NCBI RefSeq assembly: GCF_023806085.1
Contig: NZ_JAMSLX010000006.1
Location: forward strand, 69,501 to 133,500
Origin: Hephaestia sp. MAHUQ-44
GTDB taxonomy: Bacteria; Pseudomonadota; Alphaproteobacteria; Sphingomonadales; Sphingomonadaceae
Length of the DNA: 64,000 nt
Direction of reading: 5' to 3'
Shown here: in pieces, positions 57,628 through 64,000 of the stretch
How positions within the stretch are numbered: position 1 is the stretch's first letter
Layout: each line of letters opens with the position of its first letter
Translations under genes and position numbers: made by a program
Notes under the pieces: generated by a model
Told to the model about the DNA's origin: nothing
Databases searched by the model: none
Seen by the model: the letters and a program-made list of their open reading frames with translations, nothing else

Positions 57628-57903
57628 ATGCGCCCGCGCGACACAATCGAACACGACGCAACCGCGCTCGCGCTGCACGCGCTGGCCTGGACGCTGGCCG
57701 AACCCGACCGCGCGGCCCGCCTGCTCGCGCTGACCGGGCTCGACCCGCAGGCGCTGCGCACCCGCGCGGGCGACGCCGCCGTGCTCGCGGCCGTATTGGG
57801 ATTCCTCGAAGCGCACGAGCCCGATCTGATCGCGTGCGCCGATTCGATGGGCGTGCCGCCTGCCGTATTGGTCGCCGCGCGCGCCACGCTGGAGACCGTA
57901 TGA
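57628..57903 (+). CDS. DUF3572 family protein
   Basis: Small helical protein of 91 residues: MRPRDTIEHDATALALHALAWTLAEPDRAARLLALTGLDPQALRTRAGDAAVLAAVLGFLEAHEPDLIACA. It matches DUF3572, repeatedly found beside divK in alphaproteobacteria, function unknown. No signal or membrane segment. Its stop overlaps the start of the HAD gene (ATGA), so the two are co-translated. Confidence 0.82.
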   Translation: MRPRDTIEHDATALALHALAWTLAEPDRAARLLALTGLDPQALRTRAGDAAVLAAVLGFLEAHEPDLIACADSMGVPPAVLVAARATLETV

Positions 57904-58523
57904 AACCGCTGCTGATCTGCGATTGCGACGAGGTATTGCTCCACATGGTCCGCCATTTCGGGACGTGGCTGGGCGAGGCGCATGCGATCGATTTCGCCCC
58001 CGACGGCGGCGACTTCGCCAATTCAATGACGCGGCGCGATGGCACGCGGCCGAGTCGCGAGGAGATGTGGGGGCTGCTCGGCGGGTTCTTCCCGCATCAA
58101 ATGCACCGCCAGACGCTGGTGCCGCACGCGCGCGAGGCGCTTGCCCTGCTCGCCGAAACCGCCGACATCGTGATCCTCACCAACCTGGTCGACGATTGCC
58201 GCACCGCGCGGATCGATCAGCTCGCGGCGTTCGGGATCGCGCACCGCGTCGAATGCAATCAGGGCGGCAAGGGCCGGCCGGTGGCGCGGCTGGTCGCCGA
58301 ATATGGTGCCCCCGTCGCGGTGTTCATCGACGATCTCGCGGTTCACCACGAATCGGTCGCGCGGCACGCGCCGCAGGTCCACCGGCTGCAGATGGTTTCC
58401 GAACCCGATCTCGCGCCCAGCGTCCCGCCCGCGCCGCACGCCCACGCCCGGATCGACGATTGGCGGCCCGCGCAGGCATGGATCCTCGATCGCTTCGCCG
58501 CCGGCACCGCTGCCGAGGCTTGA
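57900..58523 (+). CDS. HAD superfamily hydrolase
   Basis: Haloacid dehalogenase-fold protein of 207 residues. The nucleophile motif is ICDCDEVLL (residues 6-14, D8 and D10), motif II is VILTNLVDD with Thr, and the acidic motif IV is AVFIDDLAVHH. Lacks the second catalytic acid arrangement of phosphatases in a canonical DxDGT, having DCDEV instead, which is a known variant. Substrate unknown. ATG at 57900 overlaps the DUF3572 stop as ATGA. Confidence 0.85.
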   Translation: MKPLLICDCDEVLLHMVRHFGTWLGEAHAIDFAPDGGDFANSMTRRDGTRPSREEMWGLLGGFFPHQMHRQTLVPHAREALALLAETADIVILTNLVDDCRTARIDQLAAFGIAHRVECNQGGKGRPVARLVAEYGAPVAVFIDDLAVHHESVARHAPQVHRLQMVSEPDLAPSVPPAPHAHARIDDWRPAQAWILDRFAAGTAAEA

Positions 58524-58554
58524 CCGCCGCCCCGCGCGGGTGTTGATCGCCGCA

Positions 58555-59034
58555 ATGACCGATCGAATCGACCGCAAGCTGCGCGAGCTCGGGCTCACGC
58601 TTCCCCAGGCCGCCGCTCCTGTCGCGGCCTATGTGCCGACCGTCGAGACGGCGGGGTTGCTCCACATCTCAGGGCAGCTCCCGTTTGACGACGGCGCACT
58701 GATGACCGGGCGACTCGGCGACGATCGCGATCTCGATTACGGCTACAAGGCCGCGCAACGCTGCGCGCTGATGCTCGTCGCGCAGATGCAGCAGGCGCTG
58801 GGTGGGCTCCATCGGGTCGGCCGGATCGTCAAGCTGGGCGTGTTCGTCAATTCCGCCGCCGATTTCACCGACCAGCCCAAGGTCGCCAACGGCGCGTCGG
58901 AGCTGATGCTCGCGCTGTTCGGCGATGCCGGCCGCCACGCCCGCAGCGCGGTCGGCGTGCCGTCGCTGCCGCTCGGCGCCGCGGTCGAGATCGATGCGAT
59001 CGTCGCCATCGCCCCGGGCGACGGCGCGGTTTAA
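58555..59034 (+). CDS. RidA family protein (YjgF/YER057c/UK114)
   Basis: Protein of 159 residues in the long, divergent subfamily that includes an N-terminal extension (MTDRIDRKLRELGLTLPQAAAPVAAYVP). The fold runs from VETAGLLHISGQLPFDDGAL through LDYGYKAAQRCALMLVAQM to LPLGAAVEIDAIVAIAPG. In classic RidA an Arg in the second motif binds the substrate carboxylate; here the late Arg in DAGRHARSAVGV is the best candidate. It would deaminate reactive enamine/imine intermediates. 31 bp downstream of the HAD gene. Confidence 0.9.
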   Translation: MTDRIDRKLRELGLTLPQAAAPVAAYVPTVETAGLLHISGQLPFDDGALMTGRLGDDRDLDYGYKAAQRCALMLVAQMQQALGGLHRVGRIVKLGVFVNSAADFTDQPKVANGASELMLALFGDAGRHARSAVGVPSLPLGAAVEIDAIVAIAPGDGAV

Positions 59035-59354
59035 GCCGCTCGGACCAAGCTGACGGCCCGCGATCGGAATCGGAAACGGCAGCAAGACTGGCATAATTGC
59101 GCGCGATGCCCCATATACGGGCCATCGCGCCGTCCTTTTCGAGCATGGCAGCGACTGAGAGATCATCATGCTCCCGCCCAACGGCGGCAGCGTCTTCTGC
59201 CTTCGCGGCGCCTTTTGCCCGGCGCGCACCGTCGATTTTCCGGCCTTGCTGTCGGGATCGACGCACAACGCGCGCGCAATCGAGCAGCACGCATTACCGA
59301 AGGCAGCGGCTCCACGGCGATGGCCTCTCGCTCATTTTAGAATGGGAGATGCGC
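59035..59354. other. Intergenic region of 320 bp
   Basis: No convincing gene. Open frames are short and lack ribosome sites or conserved features. It holds the terminator at 59101-59140 and an upstream region for the 73-residue gene, with CATTTTAGAATGGGAG before its start. Confidence 0.6.
59101..59140 (+). terminator. Terminator after RidA gene
   Basis: GCGCGATG (59101-59108) pairs with CATCGCGC (59123-59130), extended by CCC/GGG after one mismatch, around ATATAC. CCTTTTC follows at 59134-59140. 66 bp after the RidA stop. Confidence 0.7.
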
Positions 59355-59576
59355 ATGTCACGCGCCGTCAACATCGATGCAACCGAAGCCAGAGTGGTCA
59401 AGATGGCCGCGCGCCACAACGCGACCATCAGCGCGATCGAGCCGTTGCTTCCCCGCGGTACCCGCGCGGTGTTTACGAATATCGAGGACGCGCGCACGAT
59501 CGCCGAGGCCTTCGGTCGCAAGGTATTGACCGGCGCCGTCACGCGGATGCCGACCCGGCCGCACCACAGCTACTGA
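59355..59576 (+). CDS. Small hypothetical protein
   Basis: Predicted protein of 73 residues (MSRAVNIDATEARVVKMAAR, ending PTRPHHSY). The ATG at 59355 has GGGAG six bases upstream. Composition looks genuine; the middle (TISAIEPLLPRGTRAVFTNIEDARTIAEAFGRKVL) suggests one helix and a strand. No family recognised. It lies 75 bp upstream of the ligase gene. Confidence 0.65.
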   Translation: MSRAVNIDATEARVVKMAARHNATISAIEPLLPRGTRAVFTNIEDARTIAEAFGRKVLTGAVTRMPTRPHHSY

Positions 59577-59651
59577 CGCACTACCCGGCGTGCATGGCAA
59601 TTGCCCGCCTCTTTCGGGAGCCGGGCGCACCGCTTACGCGTTGGTGTTGCC

Positions 59652-61241
59652 ATGCACGCCTTCGCCGCGCTTCTCGATTCGCTCATCTACACGCGCTCGC
59701 GCAACGCCAAGCTCAGGCTGATCGGCGATTATCTCGTCGCTACCCCCGATCCCGATCGCGGGTGGGCGATGGCGGCGCTGACCGGCGACCTCGACCTCAA
59801 GGCGGTCAAACCCGCGCTGATCCGTACGCTGATCGAAGAGCGCGTCGATCCGATCCTGTTCCGGATGAGCCGCGATTATGTCGGCGATACGGCCGAAACC
59901 GTGGCGTTGCTGTGGCCGGGCGATCGCGACGGCGCAGGCGAGGACCTGCGGCTGGCGGCGGTGATCGACCAGCTCGCCGCGCTCTCGCGCTCGGATGCGC
60001 CCGCGGTGATGGCGGAGCTGCTCGACCGGCTCGATACCGACGGGCGCTTCGCGCTGCTCAAGCTCGCGACCGGGGGCTTGCGGATCGGCGTATCGGCGCG
60101 GCTCGCCAAGACCGCGCTCGCGCAGGCCTTCGGTCTCGATGTCGACGCGGTCGAGGAGGTGTGGCACGGCATCGACGCGCCTTATGCGCGGCTGTTCGCC
60201 TGGGCCGAAGGCCGCGCGAACCAACCGACCGCCGCCGACGTTCCGGTCTTTCGCCCGTTCATGCTCGCGCATCCGATCGGCGACGCGCGTGTCGACCTCG
60301 CCGATTATGCCGCCGAGTGGAAATGGGACGGGATTCGCGTCCAGCTCGTCCATGTCGCGGGCGAGACCCGGCTCTACAGCCGCGCGGGCGACGACATCAC
60401 CGCCAGCTTTCCCGATGTCGCCGCCGATTTCCGCCTGCCGGGCGCGCTCGACGGCGAATTGCTCGTCAAGGGCGCGGCGCAGGGCGGTGGGCTTGGCGAG
60501 GGCGCCGGGGCCGCAAGCTTCAACGCGCTCCAGCAGCGGCTTGGCCGCAAGCAGGTGTCTCACCGGATGCTGGCCGAATTTCCGGCCTTCGTGCGGCTCT
60601 ACGACGTGCTGTTCGACGGCAGCGAGGATGTTCGCGACCTGCCCTGGAGCACGCGCCGGCAACGGCTCGAAGCCTTGGTCGCGCGGCTCGATCGCAATCG
60701 CTTCGACCTGTCGGTCGTCATCGACGCCCCCGATATCGACGCGCTCGAAGGCCTGCGCGCGGGCGCGCGCGACGCCGCGATCGAAGGCGTGATGCTCAAG
60801 CGCCGCGATTCGCCTTATGTCGCCGGGCGCCGTACCGGCTTGTGGTACAAGTGGAAGCGCGATCCGCTCGTGGTCGATTGCGTGATGATGTACGCGCAGC
60901 GCGGCAGCGGCCGCCGCTCGTCCTTTTATTCGGATTACACCTTCGGCTGCTGGAGCGAGGACGGCACCCTGCTCCCGGTCGGCAAGGCCTATTCGGGGAT
61001 CACCGACGCGGAACTCAAATTCCTCGATCGCTTCGTGCGCACCCACACGGTCAACCGTTTCGGCCCGGTGCGCGAGGTCGACAAGACGCTGGTGCTCGAG
61101 ATCGCGTTCGATTCGGTCCACGCCTCGTCGCGGCACAAATCGGGGGTCGCGATGCGTTTCCCCCGGATCAACCGCATCCGCACCGACAAACCCGCCGCCG
61201 AAGCCGATCGGGTGGCGACTCTCGCGGGGCTGGTGACCTGA
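59652..61241 (+). CDS. ATP-dependent DNA ligase (LigC-type)
   Basis: Nucleotidyltransferase of 529 residues with an N-terminal alpha-helical domain (1-200) and the ligase core. Motif I is EWKWDGIRVQL, carrying the adenylated Lys at about residue 226; motif III is VRLYDVLFDG; motif IV is EGVMLKRRDSPYV; motif V is WYKWKRDPLVVDCVM. The C-terminal OB-fold ends HKSGVAMRFPRINRIRTDKP. It is the family sometimes annotated as a cisplatin damage response ligase, a second ligase beside the NAD-dependent LigA. In other genomes an exonuclease and a helicase accompany it; none is adjacent here. ATG at 59652. Confidence 0.92.
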   Translation: MHAFAALLDSLIYTRSRNAKLRLIGDYLVATPDPDRGWAMAALTGDLDLKAVKPALIRTLIEERVDPILFRMSRDYVGDTAETVALLWPGDRDGAGEDLRLAAVIDQLAALSRSDAPAVMAELLDRLDTDGRFALLKLATGGLRIGVSARLAKTALAQAFGLDVDAVEEVWHGIDAPYARLFAWAEGRANQPTAADVPVFRPFMLAHPIGDARVDLADYAAEWKWDGIRVQLVHVAGETRLYSRAGDDITASFPDVAADFRLPGALDGELLVKGAAQGGGLGEGAGAASFNALQQRLGRKQVSHRMLAEFPAFVRLYDVLFDGSEDVRDLPWSTRRQRLEALVARLDRNRFDLSVVIDAPDIDALEGLRAGARDAAIEGVMLKRRDSPYVAGRRTGLWYKWKRDPLVVDCVMMYAQRGSGRRSSFYSDYTFGCWSEDGTLLPVGKAYSGITDAELKFLDRFVRTHTVNRFGPVREVDKTLVLEIAFDSVHASSRHKSGVAMRFPRINRIRTDKPAAEADRVATLAGLVT

Positions 61242-61316
61242 GCCACCGCCGCGTCGGACGGCGCAACCAAACCGGCTCGCCGATGGTTGAGCGCGTAACA
61301 ATCAAGGGGATTTGCC

Positions 61317-61667
61317 ATGCGTACGTCGATACTTGCCACCGCGTTTCTGGTTGCCGCCGCCGCGCCCCTCGGCGCCTGCGCGGGGGACAATGGCGGGCTC
61401 TTCAGCTCGGGGGACCGCGTTTACAACCAGGATACCGTCAATCGCGGCGCGCGCGACGGCGACCGCATCTACCGCGATCGCGACGGCCGTTATTATTGCA
61501 AGCGCGAGAACGGCACCACCGGCACGCTGGTCGGCGCCGGCGCCGGCGCACTGTTGGGTAACCTGATCGCGCCGGGTGGCTCCAAGACGATCGGCACGAT
61601 CCTCGGCGGTGCCGCGGGTGCCGTCGGCGGGCGGGCGATCGACCGGGCGGATCTCGCCTGCAAATAA
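61317..61667 (+). CDS. Glycine-zipper 2TM domain protein, lipoprotein-like
   Basis: Protein of 116 residues. The N-terminal MRTSILATAFLVAAAAPLGAC has a plausible lipobox (LGAC). A polar region (SGDRVYNQDTVNRGARDGDRIYRDRDGRYYCKR) precedes the glycine zipper GTLVGAGAGALLGNLIAPGG and TIGTILGGAAGAVGGRAIDRAD. The last segment matches the paralogue at 52875 (TLGTVLGAGAGALAGRAID). AGGGG lies upstream of the ATG. Likely an outer-membrane or periplasmic envelope protein. Confidence 0.83.
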   Translation: MRTSILATAFLVAAAAPLGACAGDNGGLFSSGDRVYNQDTVNRGARDGDRIYRDRDGRYYCKRENGTTGTLVGAGAGALLGNLIAPGGSKTIGTILGGAAGAVGGRAIDRADLACK

Positions 61668-61685
61668 GCTGATCGTGAGGGATTA

Positions 61686-61724
61686 GGCGGCGCCCGTCGG
61701 CAACGACGGGCGCCGCCGTCTTTT
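61686..61724 (+). terminator. Strong rho-independent terminator
   Basis: A perfect 14-bp stem (61686-61699 with 61704-61717) closes on GCAA and is followed by GTCTTTT. Ends the 2TM gene. Confidence 0.92.
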
Positions 61725-61799
61725 GATAGCGGCGCGCAGGCAATGACCGCGCCGATGCTGGGGTCGCTTTGGCGAGCCCTGCCGTCCGAGCCGCCGGGC

Positions 61800-61826
61800 G
61801 ATTCCATCCGGCACGAAATCGCTCTA
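61800..61826 (-). repeat. Short structured repeat, family 3 (copy a)
   Basis: On the minus strand it reads from 61826: TAGAGCGATTTCGTGCCGGA then TGGAATC. It matches the copy starting at 62668 (TAGAGTGATGTCGAGCCGGA) in the opposite orientation, and lies 10 bp before the EamA start. Confidence 0.55.
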
Positions 61827-61836
61827 ACGAACGGCC

Positions 61837-62670
61837 ATGTCGCCGCTCACCCTCGCTTCGATCCTGATGATCGCGTCGGGATCGATCCACGCGATCGTCA
61901 ATGCGATCGTCAAGGGCGGCCGCGACAAGATGGCGGCTCGCGCGCTCACCGACGGATCGAGCGCGATCATCCTGCTGCCGGCAACGCTGTTCGTGCCCTG
62001 GCCGACCGGCGCCTGGGGCTGGATCGCGGCGAGCGCGGTCATCCACGGCTTCTATCTGTTCGCCTTGATCCGCGCCTATCAGATCGGCGATCTCTCTGCC
62101 GTCTATCCCGTGATGCGGGGCACCGCGCCGCTGCTGACCGCGCTCGTGACGTTGGGCCTCTTCGGCGAGCCCGCGACGGCGCAGGAAATCGCGGGGATCG
62201 CCATCGTCGGCGCGGCGATGTTCATCATGATGGGGGGACGCCATGTTCAGCCCGGCGCGCTGGGCTGGGCCTTGCTCACCGGCGTTTTCATCGCGAGCTA
62301 TACCGTCATCGACGCGCACGGCGTGCGCGCGGCGCCGACGCCGGCAAGCTATATCGTCTGGCTGTTCGTGACGATGGGCGGCGTCGTCGTGGCGATGTTC
62401 GGGATCGTCTCGCGCGGCGCAATCTTCGCGAGCGCGGCGCGGCAATGGAAGCCCGGCGCGATCGCGGGGGCGCTATCGATCGTGACCTACGGCATGGCGC
62501 TCTGGGCATTCGCGATGGGCCCCACCGCCTTGCTCGCAGCGCTGCGCGAAACCGGCATGGTGACCGCGCTGGTGATCTCGGTGCTGTGCCTCGGCGAGCG
62601 CGCGACGCCCGGCCGTATCGCCGGCGTGCTCGGCATTCTTGCCGGCGCGGCGCTGATCCTGAGCGGCTAG
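61837..62670 (+). CDS. EamA/DMT family transporter
   Basis: Inner-membrane protein of 277 residues with ten predicted helices in two EamA repeats: MSPLTLASILMIASGSIHAI and YLSAVYPVMRGTAPLLTALV-like segments in the first half, and TYGMALWAFAMGPTALLAALRETGMVTALVISVLCLGER in the second. Substrate not predictable. It is flanked on both sides by copies of one short repeat pointing outwards. Confidence 0.87.
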   Translation: MSPLTLASILMIASGSIHAIVNAIVKGGRDKMAARALTDGSSAIILLPATLFVPWPTGAWGWIAASAVIHGFYLFALIRAYQIGDLSAVYPVMRGTAPLLTALVTLGLFGEPATAQEIAGIAIVGAAMFIMMGGRHVQPGALGWALLTGVFIASYTVIDAHGVRAAPTPASYIVWLFVTMGGVVVAMFGIVSRGAIFASAARQWKPGAIAGALSIVTYGMALWAFAMGPTALLAALRETGMVTALVISVLCLGERATPGRIAGVLGILAGAALILSG

Positions 62671-62860
62671 AGTGATGTCGAGCCGGATGAAGTCATCTGG
62701 CGGCTCGGAAATAACGGCGAACAAAAGATAACCCCGCGACGATCCCGTTCGATCGGACGATCGGGTTCGTTCGCGCCGGACCTTGCTCTCTCTTTGCCGG
62801 CCGCGGTCGATGATCGCGATTTGCGAATCGCGGGGTGCTGCCATCCGGCTCGAAATGCGC
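62668..62860. repeat. Short structured repeats, family 3 (copies b and d) in intergenic space
   Basis: Copy b starts at the stop codon of the EamA gene (TAG, 62668) and forms a hairpin CGAGCCG/CGGCTCG with GATGA/TCATC inside. Copy d, reversed, ends at 62860 (GCGCATTTCGAGCCGGATGG on the minus strand). Between them there is no gene. The 253-bp gap separates EamA from the convergent cold-shock gene. Confidence 0.5.
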
Positions 62861-62873
62861 AGGACAAAGAAAG

Positions 62874-62901
62874 AGCCCGGCGCGTCCATGCGCGCCGGGC
62901 T
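62874..62901 (-). terminator. Terminator of double cold-shock gene
   Basis: AGCCCGGCGCG (62874-62884) pairs perfectly with CGCGCCGGGCT (62891-62901) around a 6-base loop; on the minus strand it is followed by CTTTCTTTG. It lies 22 bp after the stop at 62924. Confidence 0.88.
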
Positions 62902-62923
62902 TCCTCTCCCTAACCCCGCTGGA

Positions 62924-63676
62924 TCAGATCGACTGCAGGTTCACCGCTGCATGTTTGCCGCGGCGATCGACCTCGAGTTCGAACTCGAGCCGGTCGCCTT
63001 CGTTGAGCGTCGCCAGACCTGCGCGCTCGACCGCCGAGATGTGAACGAACGCATCGGGCTGGCCATCGTCGCGCTGGATGAAGCCGAAGCCCTTCATGGC
63101 GTTGAAGAACTTGACCGTGCCGGTCGCCTTCTCGCCGGTAAGCTGCCGCTGCGGACCGCCACGGTCGCCGTCGCGATCACGCGGCGGGCCGCGATCCTCG
63201 ATCGGCATCGGCTCACCGTCGATCTTGAGGTCGGTCGCCGAAATGCGGCCACCACGATCGACCAGCGTGAAGCTGAGCGGCTGGCCTTCGGCCAGACCGG
63301 TCAACCCCGCCTGTTCGACCGCGGAGATGTGAACGAACACATCCTCGGCGCCATCGTCGCGGACGATGAAGCCGAAGCCCTTCTGGCCGTTGAAAAACTT
63401 GACGGTGCCCGATCCCTCGCCAACGACCTGCGGGGGCATCCCCCCACCGCCGCCGCCGCGGAAACCGCCGCCACCGCCGCCGCCGCGGAATCCACCGCCG
63501 CCGCCGCCGCCGAATCGGTCACCACCGCCACCGAATCGATCGCCGCCACCGAAGCGGTCGCCGCCACCGAACCCGCGATCCTGGAACCCGCCGCCGAAAT
63601 CGTCGCCACCAAAACTGTCGCGCTTGTCCCTGCCGCGCCCGCCGCGATCGCCGCGGCGTCCTTTGTCGAAACTCAT
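62924..63676 (-). CDS. Glycine-rich protein with two cold-shock domains
   Basis: Protein of 250 residues. The first 80 residues are Gly/Arg/Asp/Phe-rich (repeats of the form GGGDRFGGG and GGGFRGGGGG), probably disordered and RNA-binding. Two cold-shock domains follow: the first about 88-154 with SGTVKFFNGQKGFGFIVRDDG and EDVFVHISAVEQAG, the second about 184-249 with TGTVKFFNAMKGFGFIQRDDG and DAFVHISAVERAG. Both keep the RNP1 (KGFGFI) and RNP2 (VFVHIS/AFVHIS) aromatic residues that stack on bases. A charged linker joins them. Such an arrangement binds single-stranded RNA. The start ATG at 63676 follows from MSFDKGRRG. Terminator downstream at 62874-62901. Confidence 0.92.
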   Translation of the reverse strand: MSFDKGRRGDRGGRGRDKRDSFGGDDFGGGFQDRGFGGGDRFGGGDRFGGGGDRFGGGGGGGFRGGGGGGGFRGGGGGGMPPQVVGEGSGTVKFFNGQKGFGFIVRDDGAEDVFVHISAVEQAGLTGLAEGQPLSFTLVDRGGRISATDLKIDGEPMPIEDRGPPRDRDGDRGGPQRQLTGEKATGTVKFFNAMKGFGFIQRDDGQPDAFVHISAVERAGLATLNEGDRLEFELEVDRRGKHAAVNLQSI

Positions 63677-63885
63677 GCCCTGCTCGTCTTCCCGACTTCG
63701 CCCAAATTCACCATCAAGAACCACAGCGTCGGACGACAAACGCAGGTCTTCGGGCGCTATCGTCTCGCGCCACATTCCCCGGCATATCCGAAAAGAAGGA
63801 CAACAGCGAACAAATTCGTCTAAAATCACGTTCGCTTCACACCAATACTTGCGCAAGCGTTGCGCGAACGGCACAGGGCGTCGCT

Positions 63886-64000
63886 ATGCCGATCGCAACC
63901 CTGCTCGCCGATCCCGCTGCCTGGGCCGCGCTCATCACGCTGATCGTGATGGAAGTGGTGCTGGGCATCGACAATCTGATCTTCATTTCGATTCTGTCGA
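63886..64000 (+). CDS. TerC family membrane protein (start only, cut by window edge)
   Basis: The first 38 codons are visible: MPIATLLADPAAWAALITLI, then VMEVVLGIDNLIFISIL, with two hydrophobic segments. The GIDN motif following a hydrophobic helix is the TerC family metal-binding site. The family includes tellurium-resistance and manganese-export proteins. AGGG lies seven bases upstream of the ATG at 63886. It is divergent from the cold-shock gene. The rest lies beyond the window. Confidence 0.85.
   Translation, partial: MPIATLLADPAAWAALITLIVMEVVLGIDNLIFISILS

Noticed and set aside
59168..61561. 797-codon open frame spanning the ligase gene in another frame
   Set aside because: Arg-rich product with no recognisable domain; overlaps the ligase and the 2TM gene, which carry clear motifs.
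63430..63620. Tandem repeat of GGCGG-like units that could be mistaken for a repeat array
   Set aside because: It encodes the Gly-rich part of the cold-shock protein, in frame; units are irregular and there are no spacers, so it is not a CRISPR array.

Overview
The window looks like chromosome of a high-GC alphaproteobacterium of the order Sphingomonadales, most probably Sphingomonas or a close relative. The evidence is the gene families and orders present: xseA-DUF2093-M23 opposite purD, gppA-rlmE, divK next to DUF3572, a CarD/CdnL regulator, three large TonB-dependent receptors, a flavin-dependent halogenase with a DUF6445 protein, and short structured repeats of the sphingomonad type. No phage, plasmid, insertion sequence or CRISPR array was seen. 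Most of the window is housekeeping chromosome with two accessory nutrient-uptake islands.

Layout. 1-6.5 kb: divergent secreted peptidases (M16, cut by the window edge, and M28), then clpB. 6.6-14.6 kb, all minus strand: a TPR-sulfotransferase, a carboxypeptidase-regulatory-type (Oar-like) TonB receptor and a second TonB receptor; the first two are visibly richer in A/T than their surroundings. 14.8-18.6 kb: M23 lipoprotein, DUF2093 and xseA on the minus strand, with purD divergent and sharing two bases of its start codon with xseA. 18.8-21.9 kb: tyrosine/homogentisate catabolism (hmgA, hppD, a MarR regulator and a perfect inverted-repeat operator candidate). 21.9-31.3 kb: helix-hairpin-helix membrane protein, FMN reductase, class A PBP, threonine aldolase, two enzyme/transport genes with a long convergent overlap, and pepN.

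31.2-42.6 kb is the most interesting accessory region: a single-strand glucan-utilisation locus running LacI regulator, TonB receptor, GH3 lipoprotein, flavin-dependent halogenase, DUF6445 protein, GH30 lipoprotein, sugar MFS transporter. A 20-bp perfect palindrome overlaps the predicted -10 box of the receptor promoter and is the obvious LacI-family operator. The inferred flow is outer-membrane import of oligosaccharide, trimming by the GH30 and GH3 lipoproteins and monosaccharide uptake by the MFS protein; what the halogenase and the oxygenase-like DUF6445 protein do there is unknown.

42.7-64 kb: tRNA-Gln(CUG), gppA-like phosphatase, rlmE, an M23 peptidase, a SUV3-like RNA helicase overlapping an S4-domain gene, fdxA, DoxX, carD, two DUF2807 envelope proteins separated by a REPIN-like repeat, two glycine-zipper proteins, rpmB, tadA, a GDT1-family membrane protein with altered motifs, rpmG, divK, DUF3572-HAD, RidA, an ATP-dependent DNA ligase, a DMT transporter bracketed by short repeats, a glycine-rich double cold-shock protein, and the start of a terC gene cut by the right edge.
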